Source: Datnioides undecimradiatus (lineage: Eukaryota; Chordata; Actinopteri; Lobotiformes; Datnioididae). From it: a stretch of 64,000 nt of DNA. The position numbers and the translations under genes were made by a program. This document shows, piece after piece, positions 43,301 to 56,459 of the stretch. Position 1 is the stretch's first letter. Every line of letters starts with the position of its first letter. The stretch covers positions 16,062,886 through 16,126,885 of the forward strand of contig WARS01000016.1 of NCBI GenBank assembly GCA_008933995.1, in the 5' to 3' direction. Below the pieces are notes generated by a model. That model made no database searches. It was given only the letters and a program-made list of their open reading frames with translations, and was not told the origin of the DNA.

Positions 43301-46300
43301 TTCAGCTTCTTTTTACATCTGAGAATAAGTAATTAGCATAACATGTAACATTTACTGAGCTGTAATGTTTTGCAGAACATCCCCATCAAGACTCTGAAGG
43401 CATATGCTGAGGCTCTGATGAAGAACACCGTGGTGGAAAGGTTTAGTATTGTAGGAACCAGGAGCAACGACCCTGTAGCATTTGTGAGTCACAACTGTAA
43501 CATTTAACACGTACACACTTGCTCCATTTGCTCCATTTCTACAGTATTAAAGAAATGAGTAAAATAAGTGTTTCAGTGTTAAACAGTGTTATTCAGTGCT
43601 TGTGTTTGCCTGTTTCATCAGGCCCTGGCAGAGATGCTGAAGGTGAACACGTCGCTGAAAAGCCTGAATGTCGAGTCTAATTTCATTACTGGGACGGGAA
43701 TCCTGGCCCTCATAGAGTCACTGCAGAATAACACCACGCTACAGGAGCTCAAGATAGATAATCAGGTATCTACAACATCGCGTATATGCATAGTCATACT
43801 CGTGTACCATGCATAAGAATGTGTGTGGGTATGTGCGTCAGGTAGAGTACACAGGCCATCTTTGCCACTTCAGTCTAATGCCCCCTGACTTCATTGGTAT
43901 GAGCCACACTGCATAGTTGGGCTCGGGTGACTCACTGTTTAGTCGTTTCATAATTCTTTTCTCTTTACTGCATCTCCCATCTTTCTCCAACGTTCCTTTG
44001 TGGTTTTGCTCAGTTGACTGACTCAATGATTGATTTTTCAAAATAATATGAAAAAGAAGTAAAAGCATGTTACCCCTTGCCATTTCATCCTTTGTTGCCA
44101 TGGAGATCACCACTTTAAATGCTGTTGCATTGTCTTTGTACTTGTTTTTTTTACTCTTTTTCTCTAACGTTTCCATCTCACTACAGGAAAATCCCCTCCT
44201 TTTACTTGCCGTTAGCACATCACTACATCTTTTCTTGTATCTCTCCTCCACCCTCACTCTCTACTCACTCTCTCTAAATTCCAGAGCCAGCCATTAGGCA
44301 ACAAGGTGGAGATGGAGATAGCCAGCATGTTGGAGAAAAACACCACACTGTTGAAGTTTGGATATCATTTCACCCAGCAGGGCCCGCGCCTCCGAGGTTC
44401 CAATGCCATGATGAACAATAACGACCTGGGTGGGTTGCACACACACGCACGCACACACACGCGCACACACACGCTTTTCAAATCATAGATGAGCCCTGGA
44501 AACAAACACAATCATTCATTCATTCAGCACACATTTTATACATCTAACTGAACAGGGAATGTGACGAAAGTTCATGAATTGGACGTAAACTGCTATAATC
44601 AAGAACATAATGTATCTTATTGACTGATTCACCTCAAAGTTCTTAAGTTAGTTATGTAAGTCGTACACAGCCTTTCAGTACTATTTCATTTGGCACCTTT
44701 GCTCACAGCGTGCGTCAGTGCTGACACTTTATCTTCACTATATCTCCTTGTGTTCCACTGTAATCAGACTCTAATAGAAGAATCAGAATGATATCATCGG
44801 CCGGTAACTCAGTAGTACAGCCAGAGAGCTCCAGCCAATCAAAACAGCAGCTTCCTAAGTCATGACATCAGCACTAAGAAAAGAGTGTGTGCATGAGAGA
44901 GAGAACAAAATGAAACTTCTGGAGGAAATGGTTGTCTTGTATATGTGCATTATTGTTATGTTTTCTAGTTGCATGTTTTTTTTTTTACTTTTTACAATAG
45001 GAAAGAATCTATAAAGATTCAAAAGTATTCAAGATTCAAAAATAATGTCTGTTAAGTCTGTGTGTGAGGATAAATGTGATCAATGCCATTTTGACCCTCT
45101 CCCCTCCGGTAACGGTTAGTACAAGATTCAGCATTTTGATTTTATGCGGATACGGTTTGTGGATTGTTTTTGTTTATAATGGTTATACTCTTTGCTTGTA
45201 TTGGGTCACAAGCCACCTGAACTTAACATGTCATAATGTTGTCATAACCTTGTTCTTCCCCCACCGTCATCTTTAAGCCCGGGTCGTCAGGTCAGAGTCG
45301 GATGGCTCCTTCACCCTCACTCTGTCCGTCCCTGAGTTGGAGAGGGCCTTCGGGAAAAAGTTCAAGTCTAAGACTAAGTACAAAAACCAAACAGGAATAC
45401 AAGCAATACACTGTTTGACCGCTCAGCATCTTTTGCCACCTGGTTCTTTTCCAGACCAACAGAAAGCCCTGCCAACACCTGTCCTCCTCCTTTGAGAGTT
45501 TCTGTTGCTTCATCGCTTTCCCTCTTAATCTTCTAGTCATCTCATCTCTTCGCAGTGACCCGTGACAGTGTCTCTCTATTTTAGCTGCTGTTGCTCTCTA
45601 GTCTCTGCTATACTCACAATATATATATTTATCTTTATATTTTTGCTACAGTTTACAAACACTTTCTAAAAAGTACAAGAGTCTCTGCATGACAAAGCAT
45701 CAAACTTGACAATGCTGAAGGAAATACGACTTATAGAATGGCGAATAAATCAGAGACCAGTTAACTTAAGAGTAGCTCACTTGTAAGAGAGTTAAATAAT
45801 ACCAATTAAACTTGAATTTTACCATACTGATATTTTCACAAGGCTATAATATACCATCATTTTAGCATAAACAGCAGATAAGACTAATTTCCCAACTTTT
45901 GTCAAATGTCCCAAGACACTGATCATTTATTCACTGGACAACAGCGCCCACTACATACCTCTTCTGTCTTTCCAATTCAACGGGACAAGATAAGACTGTC
46001 TCCCATTTGCTTCCTGTAGTAGCTTCTCTGAGTTATACTGTCTTTTGGCTGCGCTGTGAAACTGCAGGAACATTTTCTGCGTCCACTTACCGGTAATAAA
46101 TCTGTGCTTGTCTGTTCTTTGGTCACTTTACTTTCATTTCTCCTTGGCCTTTTTACTTTATTTGATCATTCTGCTGACCTGCCGACTTTACTGCATCATC
46201 TGGAGGCATTTAGCCCCTGTCTTCACCTCTGCTGCCCTTCTCCAAAGCTGGATTGCTAACCTTGCAAAATGGGAAACTGCAATGGGGCCCCAAACCCACA

Positions 46301-46939
46301 GCGGCTTTTTTTTTTTTTTTTTTTTATTAATTGCAGATTTGTTTTGTTATTCTATATGCACCAATAAATGTCAGTATGAACTGACCAAACTGTCAACAGT
46401 TGCATTATGAGTAATGTAGGTACAAAGACTGTATTGGAAAAAATGTTTGTTTTGTTTTGTTTTTTTAACTGTCCAGTCTGACAATGTTATGGAAGTGCAA
46501 AGGATGCTCACACATTAGTTATAGAGTGGAGCAAAGGAGGTGTAAGTAGGGGCACTCACCTCACCTTTGCAGAGCCCCACAGTGGGATAATCCAGCCTTG
46601 GTTTCATCAGTGTCTTACGTTTGTCTTTCCTCCAGGAGCTCCTGCTGAGGCCACTGTCTGCCAAAGTGCTTTAACCTTAATATTTCTATCTTATCTCTCA
46701 TTTGTCACCTTTCTTTGCTGTTCTCATGTAAAGCGATGTTATTGATGATGATGAGCCACCTTTTTGTATTGTTTTTTCTAATTTTTCTCCTTGTTTCTCT
46801 TCTTTCCCCTTCCCTGTCACCTCTCTTCTCTCTCTTCACCTGCGATTCTTTCCCTTTTTCACATGTCCCTCCACTTACAGTAAGAAAGAGAAGGCTTGAG
46901 GGAGGACCCATCTTCCCCAAGTGTCGGACAAATGTGTAG
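34362..46939 (+). CDS. tmod1: tropomodulin-1, actin pointed-end capping protein
   Basis: Tropomodulin-1 caps the slow-growing end of tropomyosin-coated actin filaments in sarcomeres and the red-cell membrane skeleton. Nine coding exons join in phase: 34362-34484, 37990-38146, 39722-39838, 41499-41588, 42683-42813, 43376-43483, 43622-43765, 44285-44429 and 46881-46939. They give 357 residues (human 359). The exon holding the ATG starts at 34348. The N-terminal part carries the tropomyosin/actin-binding helices ([10 protein letters not shown], then [18 protein letters not shown]). The C-terminal half is the leucine-rich repeat cap ([22 protein letters not shown]). It ends in the TMOD1-type basic tail NNNDLVRKRRL with PKCR near the terminus. 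Intron phases match across every junction. TMOD2, TMOD3 and TMOD4 fit less well, especially at the C-terminus. Confidence 0.95.
35621..35647. repeat. (GT)n microsatellite in tmod1 intron
   Basis: About 13 GT units lie in the 3.5-kb intron between the first two coding exons. The rest of that intron is AT-rich with no gene-like ORF. Confidence 0.93.
39017..39063. repeat. (CA)n/(CTCA)n microsatellite in tmod1 intron
   Basis: This is a compound CA and CTCA repeat in the intron between the coding exons ending 38146 and starting 39722. Confidence 0.93.
44437..44473. repeat. imperfect (CA)n repeat after a tmod1 exon
   Basis: A CA run interrupted by CG steps begins 8 bp after the donor at 44429. 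Confidence 0.9.
45278..45495 (+). other. possible alternative 3' coding exon of tmod1
   Basis: A long pyrimidine tract and an AAG acceptor precede 45278. Joined to the exon ending 44429 in the correct phase, the frame stays open for 72 codons ([10 protein letters not shown]..., with a Lys-rich [10 protein letters not shown]) and ends at TGA 45493-45495. It would replace the normal VRKRRL tail. An in-frame stop directly precedes it, so it cannot be part of a larger ORF. I recognise no family for it, and it may be chance. Confidence 0.3.
46306..46325. repeat. poly(T) tract in last tmod1 intron
   Basis: About 20 consecutive T residues. No retroposed gene body was recognised next to it. Confidence 0.9.
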
Positions 46940-49060
46940 AAACCAGGGCTACTCTCATCCCTCTGTTCCCCATCTTCGACCCCTGCCATTTTCACAAACA
47001 GCGTCTCGTCACCCTCTTCGGCCCCAGACCAACGATGGCCTAGCAGAAGACTGTGTCTACCACTTCAGGTTCAGTTGTTTGGGGCTCAGACGTAATCTCT
47101 GAACTCTTTCAACTTCTAGACTCTTTTCTTGTGTAGATATTAAAGGATCCAATTTGATTAATCAGCAGTGTCCTTCTGCAGTTTTGGGTGCATGCAAAGG
47201 TGACATTGTGTGTCACTTTTTATGCTCTAAAGTTTGAATTTTGACCCTTTGCTGTAGCACTTGGTGGAAGTAACCAGGTGAGGCTTCCTGTGTCATCCTG
47301 GATCCTGTAATATCTCCTCAGTTGTCTAGGTTCCTAAATGAAGGGGGCTGGTGGTCTGATTCTTGAATTAGGGCAGGGGTCACTTTAAGCAATCCCTGTT
47401 TCTATTGATGAGTTGAATGAATTCTAATTATTATATTTGTTATGCTGTAAATGAGTTGTGCTGTCAATACTGTTGTTCCCTGCAGTTTCTGGTCAAGATA
47501 CAAGGTCTTTTATAACAAGTATACACTAAAGACAATGTCCTGTTTCAATTTGATATAACTTAAAAGAAAAAAAAAATCAAAAGGATGTTGCCTGATGATC
47601 TTTTGTATTTGGTCTTCAGATACTAAGCTATACTGATTCTCCAGTAAGGGACAGACAAATTTACAAACGTGGCTACTGTGAGATTTGTCACTACATATAG
47701 AACATATTTATTTGTGACAGACCTGGGAAAGTGTCAGAAACCTTTCAAATACTTGACACAACTTGGGTTGACGGTACTGGATAGTGTAAAAATCGCTTGT
47801 GTAAGAATGTTTCTGTAAATGAAAATGTTCACTCAAACTACACTTTACATCATAACTTTACCCAGCATTAATATCATCAATGCGTGCAAAGCATTCCTGC
47901 TAGTTGGGAATGATAACTACCAAAGTGCCTGTTAAATATCCTCTGTCAGGTCAGACTGTATTAACCAAAACTAACAGCAAGTATTTGAATTTCCATCTGT
48001 TACACTTTCAACCAGGTCAGGTTTGTTGATTGTTTGTGTTTGTGTATTTTTATTTACTGGAGCTACAAAATGTGTGGTTTAATATGAAATGGGTGGTACT
48101 GTTGACTTACCGTGTATTACAGGTTTCACATTAACGCCTCAATCCATGTCTGGAGTATGCCAGACAGAGATTTAAACACACAGGAGACCTCTAATATCTT
48201 TACAGCTGAAATTGAATCGAAATCAAACGAATGTTGCGCAGATGCTTGTTAGCTGTGACGGGTCTTAAATCAACCACTGAACATCTGAAATCTGCTCACA
48301 CACTCTGGTCCTCAATTGATCCTTTTTAGAGGAAAATACTTGTCTTTAAGTACCTTTATGTCCTCACTTACTCCAACTACACAACTACATGTTGTATAAA
48401 AAACACTGCTGTATACGTAGCAGCACTTGGTGGGATTTCTTCTTTAAAACTTTAAAATCAACAGCACAGCGGAAGGAGGAGGGATTGGCTGCTATCTACC
48501 CAGGAACTAGAGCTAATATGTTAATGTCTAAAGAGAAAATGCCTCCAGTAAAACTCAAAGGAAATGGCCTCTTGTTACTCTTGTTACATTTTAATGGCTC
48601 AAGATGAACTGGGTCTGTATTTCCTGCTTAATGAAAATGGGTAAGTTGCACACTCAAAGGTAAAACTGACCCCGCTCTACCATCCATGTTTCCTTTGTCA
48701 ACAGCTGTACCTGATACTGATTCTCAGAGATACAAAATGACAGCATGTTTAAGGGTTAGATTACCCATTTTAATGTTATTTAATATCACTGCTTTGTTAC
48801 TTTCTCATCAGTGCTCTGGGTGTTGACAACAAATGGTAATTATGGATGTAAACATTTGTAAACAGTAAGAAGTTGAATGCTAAAGGTAAAAGAGAATGAG
48901 GACTCCTGCCACTCACAGTCTTTTTGTGTCCTGTTCTTTTCTTCTGTCTCGTGTTTTCTCATATTTTAGTGCTTGACTCTGTGTTTTGTTAGGTAGTTCA
49001 CCTTTTTTGGTTGAATTTTTGTTTATGAAATTAATAAAGCTTGAAAATAATATTGTTGCA
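46940..49060 (+). other. tmod1: tmod1 3' untranslated region
   Basis: About 2.1 kb lie between the stop codon (46937-46939) and an AATAAA at 49033-49038, which is followed by GT-rich sequence. No credible ORF is present. The end is inferred. Confidence 0.6.
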
Positions 49061-49894
49061 GTGTTTTTGTTGTTGCATTTTTAATCTGATATTTCACCAG
49101 GGATATGTGCTGTCGCAGCATTCTCCCATATAAAGACAACAGTGGCACTCTGTGGTAAAATGGAAGAAATACAGCAGCTCACCTCAATTAAGCAGTCCAT
49201 CTCTCCCTATGTTGCCCTCTTCAGATCAGCAATAGTGCTGCACTTCTGCCAAGTGTGGAGCAAAGTTGCATATGAATGATCAAGCCCTAAAATGCATTTA
49301 CTCAATGACCTGTGCTTGTGTTCAGAGTTTGATTCATTCATGCACAGAGCCTTTTTCTCAATGATAAAAATGTGTAAGGTTACACAAAAAGAGACACAGC
49401 AGATTGATGCAAGGTGTTTGTTTTGTCACTGTTACTGAATTTTTAGCTCCAAGCTAGCAGGCTACAAAGCAAAAAAACCTATGATGTATACTCTTCAAAA
49501 AATTACCCACACCAGAGGTATGACTATAACTTATATTAGCTTTCTGCAGGGCGCTTTCTTGAATTAAGGACTGTATATTGCTATTTTGTCCATGAATGAC
49601 TGAATGAGTGTAATAAAAAAAAAACACAAGTTATGTAAATCACTTCCTAATACCTTGTGAATCACTCACCTTCAAAAGTAGTAGTGGTAGGGTGTCTATA
49701 CAGTAACACTTTTATAATACCAGTTAAAAGTCAAGAAATAGATTATGAGAATTAGCTACAATTGCAAACAATTTTGTATGGATGAGATTCATTTTCCTTT
49801 TCCTGAAGTCTTCTTTAATTCGTTTATTCTAAATATGTTTAAAAACAAAAAAGGTATATACTTCTCCCATAATGGCTTTTTTATACACTATTCT

Positions 49895-50044
49895 TTTTCA
49901 CAGCAGACATTTTGACTTGTAAGAAAAGTACAGGTTTTGTTGAAAAATACCAGGATTCTGAAACTAGAGCAGCTAAATCAAACATTTCATTACTCACACC
50001 AGTGTTTCTCCTGCTGTTATGTGTCAAAATGTCTGCTGTGAAAA
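49895..50044. mobile_element. 150-bp MITE-like element with 22-bp terminal inverted repeats
   Basis: The arms TTTTCACAGCAGACATTTTGAC (49895-49916) and its exact complement (50023-50044) bound a 106-bp core with no coding capacity. The structure is that of a non-autonomous DNA transposon. No clear target-site duplication was seen, so the superfamily is not assigned. It lies between the convergent tmod1 and complexin 3' ends. Confidence 0.75.
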
Positions 50045-50239
50045 GGCCTAGAACAGACTTGGGGCATTGAGTAAACTCCATATCACAGACTTGAATTTTC
50101 ACACGACAGCTGGAATAAGACAGAAATTATTTTGCCGACTGTATCCTTTTACCGACACTTTATATGTCTGTTAAAGCCGTCACATTGCAGAGAACAGAAA
50201 GTGACACATCTTTAATGTCTGTGAACAAGGTTTTAAGTT

Positions 50240-50282
50240 TTTATTGAATCTCAGGCAGAAACATACATGATAATCCTTTATT
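50240..50282 (-). other. candidate poly(A) signals of the complexin gene
   Basis: AATAAA on the minus strand occurs at 50240-50245 and 50277-50282, about 1.5 kb beyond the complexin stop codon. They give a plausible end to its 3' UTR (about 50225-51755), which otherwise holds no ORF of note. Confidence 0.45.
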
Positions 50283-50415
50283 GCTCATGGCATTATTCCA
50301 CATCACCCTCAGCAGCTCATTCTCACCCAAACCAACAATAAGTAGAACTGAATAACGCACCACATCATGTCTTCTGTTAAAACACTTCTGGCTTTGCAGT
50401 GTATCTAAATCAGTA

Positions 50416-50440
50416 TGTGTGTGTGTGTGTTTGTGTGTGT
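50416..50440. repeat. (TG)n repeat in complexin 3' UTR
   Basis: This is an imperfect TG run inside the inferred 3' UTR of the complexin gene. Confidence 0.85.
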
Positions 50441-51755
50441 AGATAAAGAAAGGGTGTTGTATTTTCCTTCACCATCCAGTCTTGTAGTCCGCTTTCAGGT
50501 TAATGCTGCTTACTATAGCTTAAAAATCACAAATACATATGTCTTATTTAATCATACAGATTCTTTCAGTATTCTCTCCCTAGTATTAGATCCTGATAAT
50601 AATAGTATATATATTGTAAGTTCAGGTTTTATGGCTGAAAGCTTAAGGTTTTGGCTGTTGTATGAACGGTTACACGGTCATTCTTCCTCAAAACAACAAA
50701 AAAAGAAAACCCTGCAAACCTGTAAATGAAATTTCCTGAATGCATACATGTCACGTTTTTTTATTACTCATATTATTTAACGGTTATATCGACATGGTAG
50801 TGAAAACACACTCAAACTTAGGAGTTATTGCCTTAATATTTTTTGCAAGATAAAGAAGAGGATTAAAGGAGCAGGGGGTGGTGAGTTGGTACATATTCAC
50901 ACAACAAACTTTTCCAGACAAATGGCATGCAAGACATAAGAAGGAGACGCACTGAACAGGGGAATAGAAACATTTTTAAACACTACACTACATGGATGTC
51001 GTTACACTTTGATGTTGGGAAGAGTGTAGGAGGGGAGACAGACAACAGGTCTAACAGAGAATGTGTAACACTGTGCAAAAAGTACATAAATCTCAGACAT
51101 GATCAAACACAAAACAGTAGCTTTAGGAGCACACGACAGTAGTCTTTAAATTTCCTTTTTAAAATATGGCTTATCAAGTTATCACATTATTTTTTTATTG
51201 TAGAGACAGACACACAGTTAGTATAATAATTTCATATAATATTTTATGATTGTTTGCCCACCTCCAGGCTTCTAATGTACTGTATTCATTTATTTATGTA
51301 CAAATTGAGTGAACAGGGATGTTGTTTTTCAGTGCTGCAAGAAAGCTCCGCAGCCGTCACAGAGGAGAGAAAAAGGAGTTTAAAACAGACTAGAAGGATT
51401 AACCATCTCACATAGTGTTTTTAGCCCCTCTGGTTGCTGTTAGCTTTATTAGTGGAACATAGCTAACGACAAAATTGGTCAAGCTAACGTTCACCTGGCT
51501 GCTCTGCCAACCTAGATTAGTCTAATGGCTACAATTCACACCGCTGGTTCACATCTGACTCATTTACTCCACATTAAACTTTGATTTGTCCAAATGCAGA
51601 AAGACCACATAATTCATTAGACTTTGTTTTATGTACTTAGATAAGCAAAGCTCACATCTGCCCTGTCATTGGGGAAAAAACCTGATTAAAGCCAACCTTG
51701 TGAGTGTAGCCTATGAACTAAGCTAGATAACGTTAGCATTAGCTAGCTAGTGAGC

Positions 51756-54700
51756 CTATTTCTTCAGCATGTCTTGCAGTGGGCCTGGCAGGTATTTCAT
51801 CACTGTGTCCATGATGCTTTCCTCTTCTTCCTCATCACCACAACCAGCTGGCACGGCCTTCTTGGGTCGGGTCAGGCTGCCGGCTGCGGGCTCCTCGGCG
51901 GCGGCTGCTGCTTCCGCCTCAGCCTCCTCCCGTTTTTTCAAGCCATACTAATGGATTTAACACCAGAAACAGAAGTATTAGTAAGTTGGGCGGGTGAGGG
52001 ATACAAAGGAAGCCTATTTGGAAAAAAAAACAACAGAATTAAAAGACTTTATATTACAGTGACACAAAAAGTCATGCTATTTGATACATTTATGTAAACT
52101 ATGCATTTAGTGGGTTGGAGCTGCTCCTTTTGTCTTAACTCTGAAATATATGACACCTGTCAGGTGGACAACACTGTTGCCATCAGCTGACGTCCTAATA
52201 TTGTTAACTGCTTTAACAATATTTTGGGCAAAGACTGCCCAAAAGACTCCAGTGAGAGCTCCTCAGGGTGTGACTTTTTTGAGCCCTCAGGCACACTTTA
52301 GTCCATCTTCGTAAACCTAATGGCAACAGTGGGAAAACTGACTAATTGTAATCATTTCTAAGAGTCCTCAACATTTAACTGCATTGAGTATATGTAATGT
52401 ATTTGCAATGCTTATTTCCTTGGTCCAAGTGAATCACATCACCTGCAATTGTGACCGTGGCACACCAAACTACACTGTAATGGCTGTTCTGTCCCTTTGT
52501 TGTGTCTTTAATGTTTTTTGTCTTGTTGTGGAGTTCTCCTTCCCCCCTCGTGGTTTAAAACATCTATTATGGCAGCTTTTGCCTTCTGACCTGAAGGGTT
52601 TGACACTAACTTGTGCTGAGCCAGCAGCACTGCTTGTAGCATCATAAGCATTGGATATAAAGCAGTTTGGTATGTGTATGTCTGTGTGCATGCTATTGCA
52701 GGACTGAAAATACAAACCAATGGCAATATAACGCTACATACATTGAATGTGACTTTCATTGAAATGAATTATGATCTTTGGGTGATGTGAGTACCTTGGA
52801 AAACAGGCACTTCTGTATTTTTTGAACTTTATGTCTGATATATTGATGGTTTTGGGAGAGTCAGTATTTTCCAACTGTAATTAAAACATAGTCGAAAAAT
52901 ATGTAATCAATTCAATAGAACAGCAATATCAGATGGCTACTTCATTATGCACATGCACTGCAGCCAGTCTATCCTATTGAACACTACACGTCAACCATCA
53001 AATGGAGCCTTTTTCTGTTTTCGTTTTGAGGGTTTTGAGCAGCTGCTAACCCTTCATCTTTCTCTTTGTCTTGTTCCTGTCTGTGTCTTTCAGCTTGGAA
53101 TATGTCAAAAACAGAGTAGAAGTCTCGGCTGCGGCTTTTCAGTGTTCACACTATGACAGTGCACATCAAAATTTTGGAGTATGCATTTTGTTTGACAAAG
53201 GCACACAAGACAAAAACACATCAAGCTTTGAAAACTACTGATACCAAACCTGCATTGAAAAAAGATACAATAATAGAATTATCATTCCTCATTACCAAGA
53301 TACAAAATATAGCACTGTGTGCTTTTTAAAAGTAATGTATTATTATGATCATCTTGCATAAAGAAGTGCAGTAAAAGGTTCTCCATGTTATTGATAAATG
53401 ATAACATCCATCTGCTGACAGTTCTGGCAACAATGTCAGCATCGTTAAACTTCCAAACAACCTGATCAAGCAGCGTAACACACGACACTATTTGCTCTGT
53501 CATCTGACACACTCTAGCCTGAGCACACATAATATGGACATTTCTCACAGTATCTGACACTGTGGGATAAAAGCTATGGAGGAAGCTGACAGGAACCTTT
53601 CGGTAACGAGCATTTTGGGAGTTGTTCCCCGCTCTTTGTTCTCCGCTGGGAGAACTTAAGAAGAATGGAGGAGGTGAGCAGCCAGGGGAGGAGTGCCGCT
53701 TTTCATCCTGCTGATTCACAGTATTCCCCTCAGACCTGCCCCACCCACAGACTGCCTGTCTTTCACACTGTCTCTGCAGCGAAGTGGTTACACTGCAGCC
53801 TTTACCACCACAGTAGCCTTGCGGCCCCACATTTGTGGAGATAGGAACTTAAAAAAACACTGTCTGAGTGTGAACTAAAAAGCAGACAATAAAACACACA
53901 TTACTCTAATGCTGAATCAAAATGCAGAAGGCATTACTGGATACTGCTTTTTAGACAGAAATGCAATAAATGATGCAATAATAACATGCACAGAACCAGT
54001 ATTAATCTGGACAGCAACCTCATAATTCACTAATACATTATTATACATTGTGCATCTTATTGTTACAGATGTAACTGAAGCATTTACTGAACAAGAATTT
54101 CTGGATAACACTCTGCATTTCTGAAGCAGTCCTCTCTCTGACCCACCAATTTCTGTCTAAACATTCAAATGTATTCTGATTAATCAAGTCTCCTTGTTTT
54201 GTTCTACTTGTCTCAGTTCTGTCCAAATCCTTGCTGGTGCTCCACTGATCTATTTTATAATCTCAGAAAAAAAGTTAACAATAGCACAAAAGCAAACAAA
54301 AATAGCGTCATAATACACTACTTCAAACACAGGTCTGTTATAAAAAGAGTTTTGCTGTCAAGACGTGAAGCTGTTAAGAGCTACCACGACAAGCATAATC
54401 ATCAAGAACTTTTAGATCAACGTGAGACAATTTATCATAGATTTTCACTCTTGCTTGTCCGTTTTCTTCCCCCCCAATTTGGTTTTCACGTTTCTGTTAG
54501 CATCCTTTATTAGAAAATTAACCCTAATTGTATTCCCTCCCTCTTCTGCAGACAATTAAGAGACTGACTGACTTGGTTACTTGTGTAGGGTTAATGTGTT
54601 CCATTTGGTCAGCAGGTTATTGGACAGCATATTGTTTTTCACTTTCATCATACCTTATCCCTGATGCCTTGCCTCATGCTTTCCCTCTCAGCCTCCATCT

Positions 54701-54832
54701 TGGCATATTTGGCCTTCCTCTCTTCCTCCTGCTGCCTCAGGGCCTCCTGTCGCTCCTCCTCTTTCTTCGCCGCATCAGGGTCCTCTTCCTTCTCCTCCCC
54801 ACCCAGCATTTTACCCACATCGGGAGGGCCAC
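51756..54832 (-). CDS. cplx: complexin 1/2-type SNARE regulator, 5' exon missing from the window
   Basis: Complexins bind assembled synaptic SNARE complexes and clamp, then promote, calcium-triggered vesicle release. Two minus-strand exons are seen: 54654-54832 and 51756-51947, which includes the stop. Together they give about 123 residues starting in a split glycine codon. The first exon holds the acidic N-terminal part ([15 protein letters not shown]) and the charged accessory/central SNARE-binding helix ([20 protein letters not shown], then RQGIRDK). The last exon holds [28 protein letters not shown] and the terminal [12 protein letters not shown]. There is no CAAX box, which excludes complexin 3/4 types. 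Residues mix CPLX1-like (AKYAKME, RQGIRDK) and CPLX2-like ([17 protein letters not shown]) features, so the paralogue is not assigned. The first coding exon (about 10 residues) was not found on the minus strand up to 64000. Confidence 0.92.
51948..54653 (-). other. last intron of the complexin gene
   Basis: Donor GTATGA (minus strand, at 54653) and acceptor CCATTAG (at 51948) bound this 2.7-kb intron. It contains a 182-codon minus-strand ORF (53282-53830) that I do not recognise and treat as probable chance. Nothing else gene-like was seen. Confidence 0.7.
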
Positions 54833-56459
54833 CTGAGAAAGAGAAAAAGGGAGGAAATAAAGAAAAGCACGAGACACAGCAACAGCATTAGCTGGCTGAT
54901 GACTTGTGACGAGACGTCAAACTGTGAAATTAGTCGAAGAGGCACCAAGAGAAACACTCATGGGACATCAGTGCTGCTATTTTGCGCATCATCTTGCTAA
55001 AATCACTCAGTTGTCTTATTTGTAGTGCATTTACATTTACATCATTATTTTGGCTGTGCACTAATATTAAGCCCTTGTTGCTTTGCTCTTTTGTTCTTCA
55101 CTTAATCCTATTATTGTCAATTAAATTAAAATAAAACAGTATTCCTGTAAATTTATCAGAAAACTAATGTGTTGTAAAGTAATCATTTTTATTCATGTGG
55201 ATTTGGAAGCATTGGTAGCATTTGACATTCATTGTATTCCTGTTGTGTTTTACTGACGTTTCACCGTCACTGTTGACAGTTCAGTGACAGTGACTGTGAC
55301 ACTATTCTACTGCATTTTCTGTCACATATTAACGGTAATACTGGAATATCATTATACCTTATATAACACTTCATGAACAATGTATATTTTATATTTTGTA
55401 TATTTATTACTCTAAAAACTGTCTGTGGAAATATATATCCTTGTTTTTTATTATACCCTCCCTGTAATACTTCTATATTGGGTATAATTACTTCTATATT
55501 GGCCTTAATCACATGTTTTACCCTTATACTTATTGCAACTTATTGTACATTTCATATTCAGTCCACTGTTTTTGCATTGCTCAATTTGTGCAATTAAATG
55601 TGTGAAAAATGTCATTTTAATTCAGTGCTGAATACAAAGATCTGACTTATTGACTATGCGCCTCCACCCTGTTAACAGGCTGACTTGAGACCATACTGGG
55701 TATATGCCCAGTGTCCTCTGCACTGCCTGCATAGCACCAGAATGGTTTGGAAAAGAAGCAGCCTATTGCTGCTCTTTTCATTCATGCATGCAAAACAAAT
55801 ATTTCCAGTGCCATAGCCAGGATTCACTGACTATGAGAAATAATGGTGCATTGCCCCATTCACTGCAACTCCACTCCTCTAGGAAACCATAGTCCCTTTT
55901 TTCTAAATATATTTCACTTTATAACATAAATTTGATTAAAAAACATGTCTTTATTTCAATTTATCTTTTCCTGAATGCAATCACTTCTGTCAAATATCAA
56001 TTCAAGAGCTTACAAAAGACCACTATGTGTATTTTTGTGTCTTTTTAGGATGTGAAGACATTACTGGGTCATTAAAACATCAACACAAATTTCCAGAAAA
56101 AATACTGAAGACATCACTTCGACCCTTATGGTTTCTGAACAGGAGGTGGGGGACAACTGCTGGTTGGTGGTACTTTAGCTGTGGAAATAAGTCTAATTGC
56201 CACCAGTCTCTGACAAGTGGAGACTCGCATGTATCAGTATGATTCAAGAAGAAGGAATAACGGAGGGTGAGGGATGTGAGAGATTATTCCATAATAAAGC
56301 ACAAACCCTGGAGAAAAGTGGAAAATAATAAGCCCAGTTTCTGTCCCTGTAGGATTTATTTACATCCCATGAAATAAGGCCTCATGATATAAAGGCAGAA
56401 AACTGCTGAGTGTTGCAAATGAGAATAAGACAAACCATGGAAACCTGTCACCAAGCATC

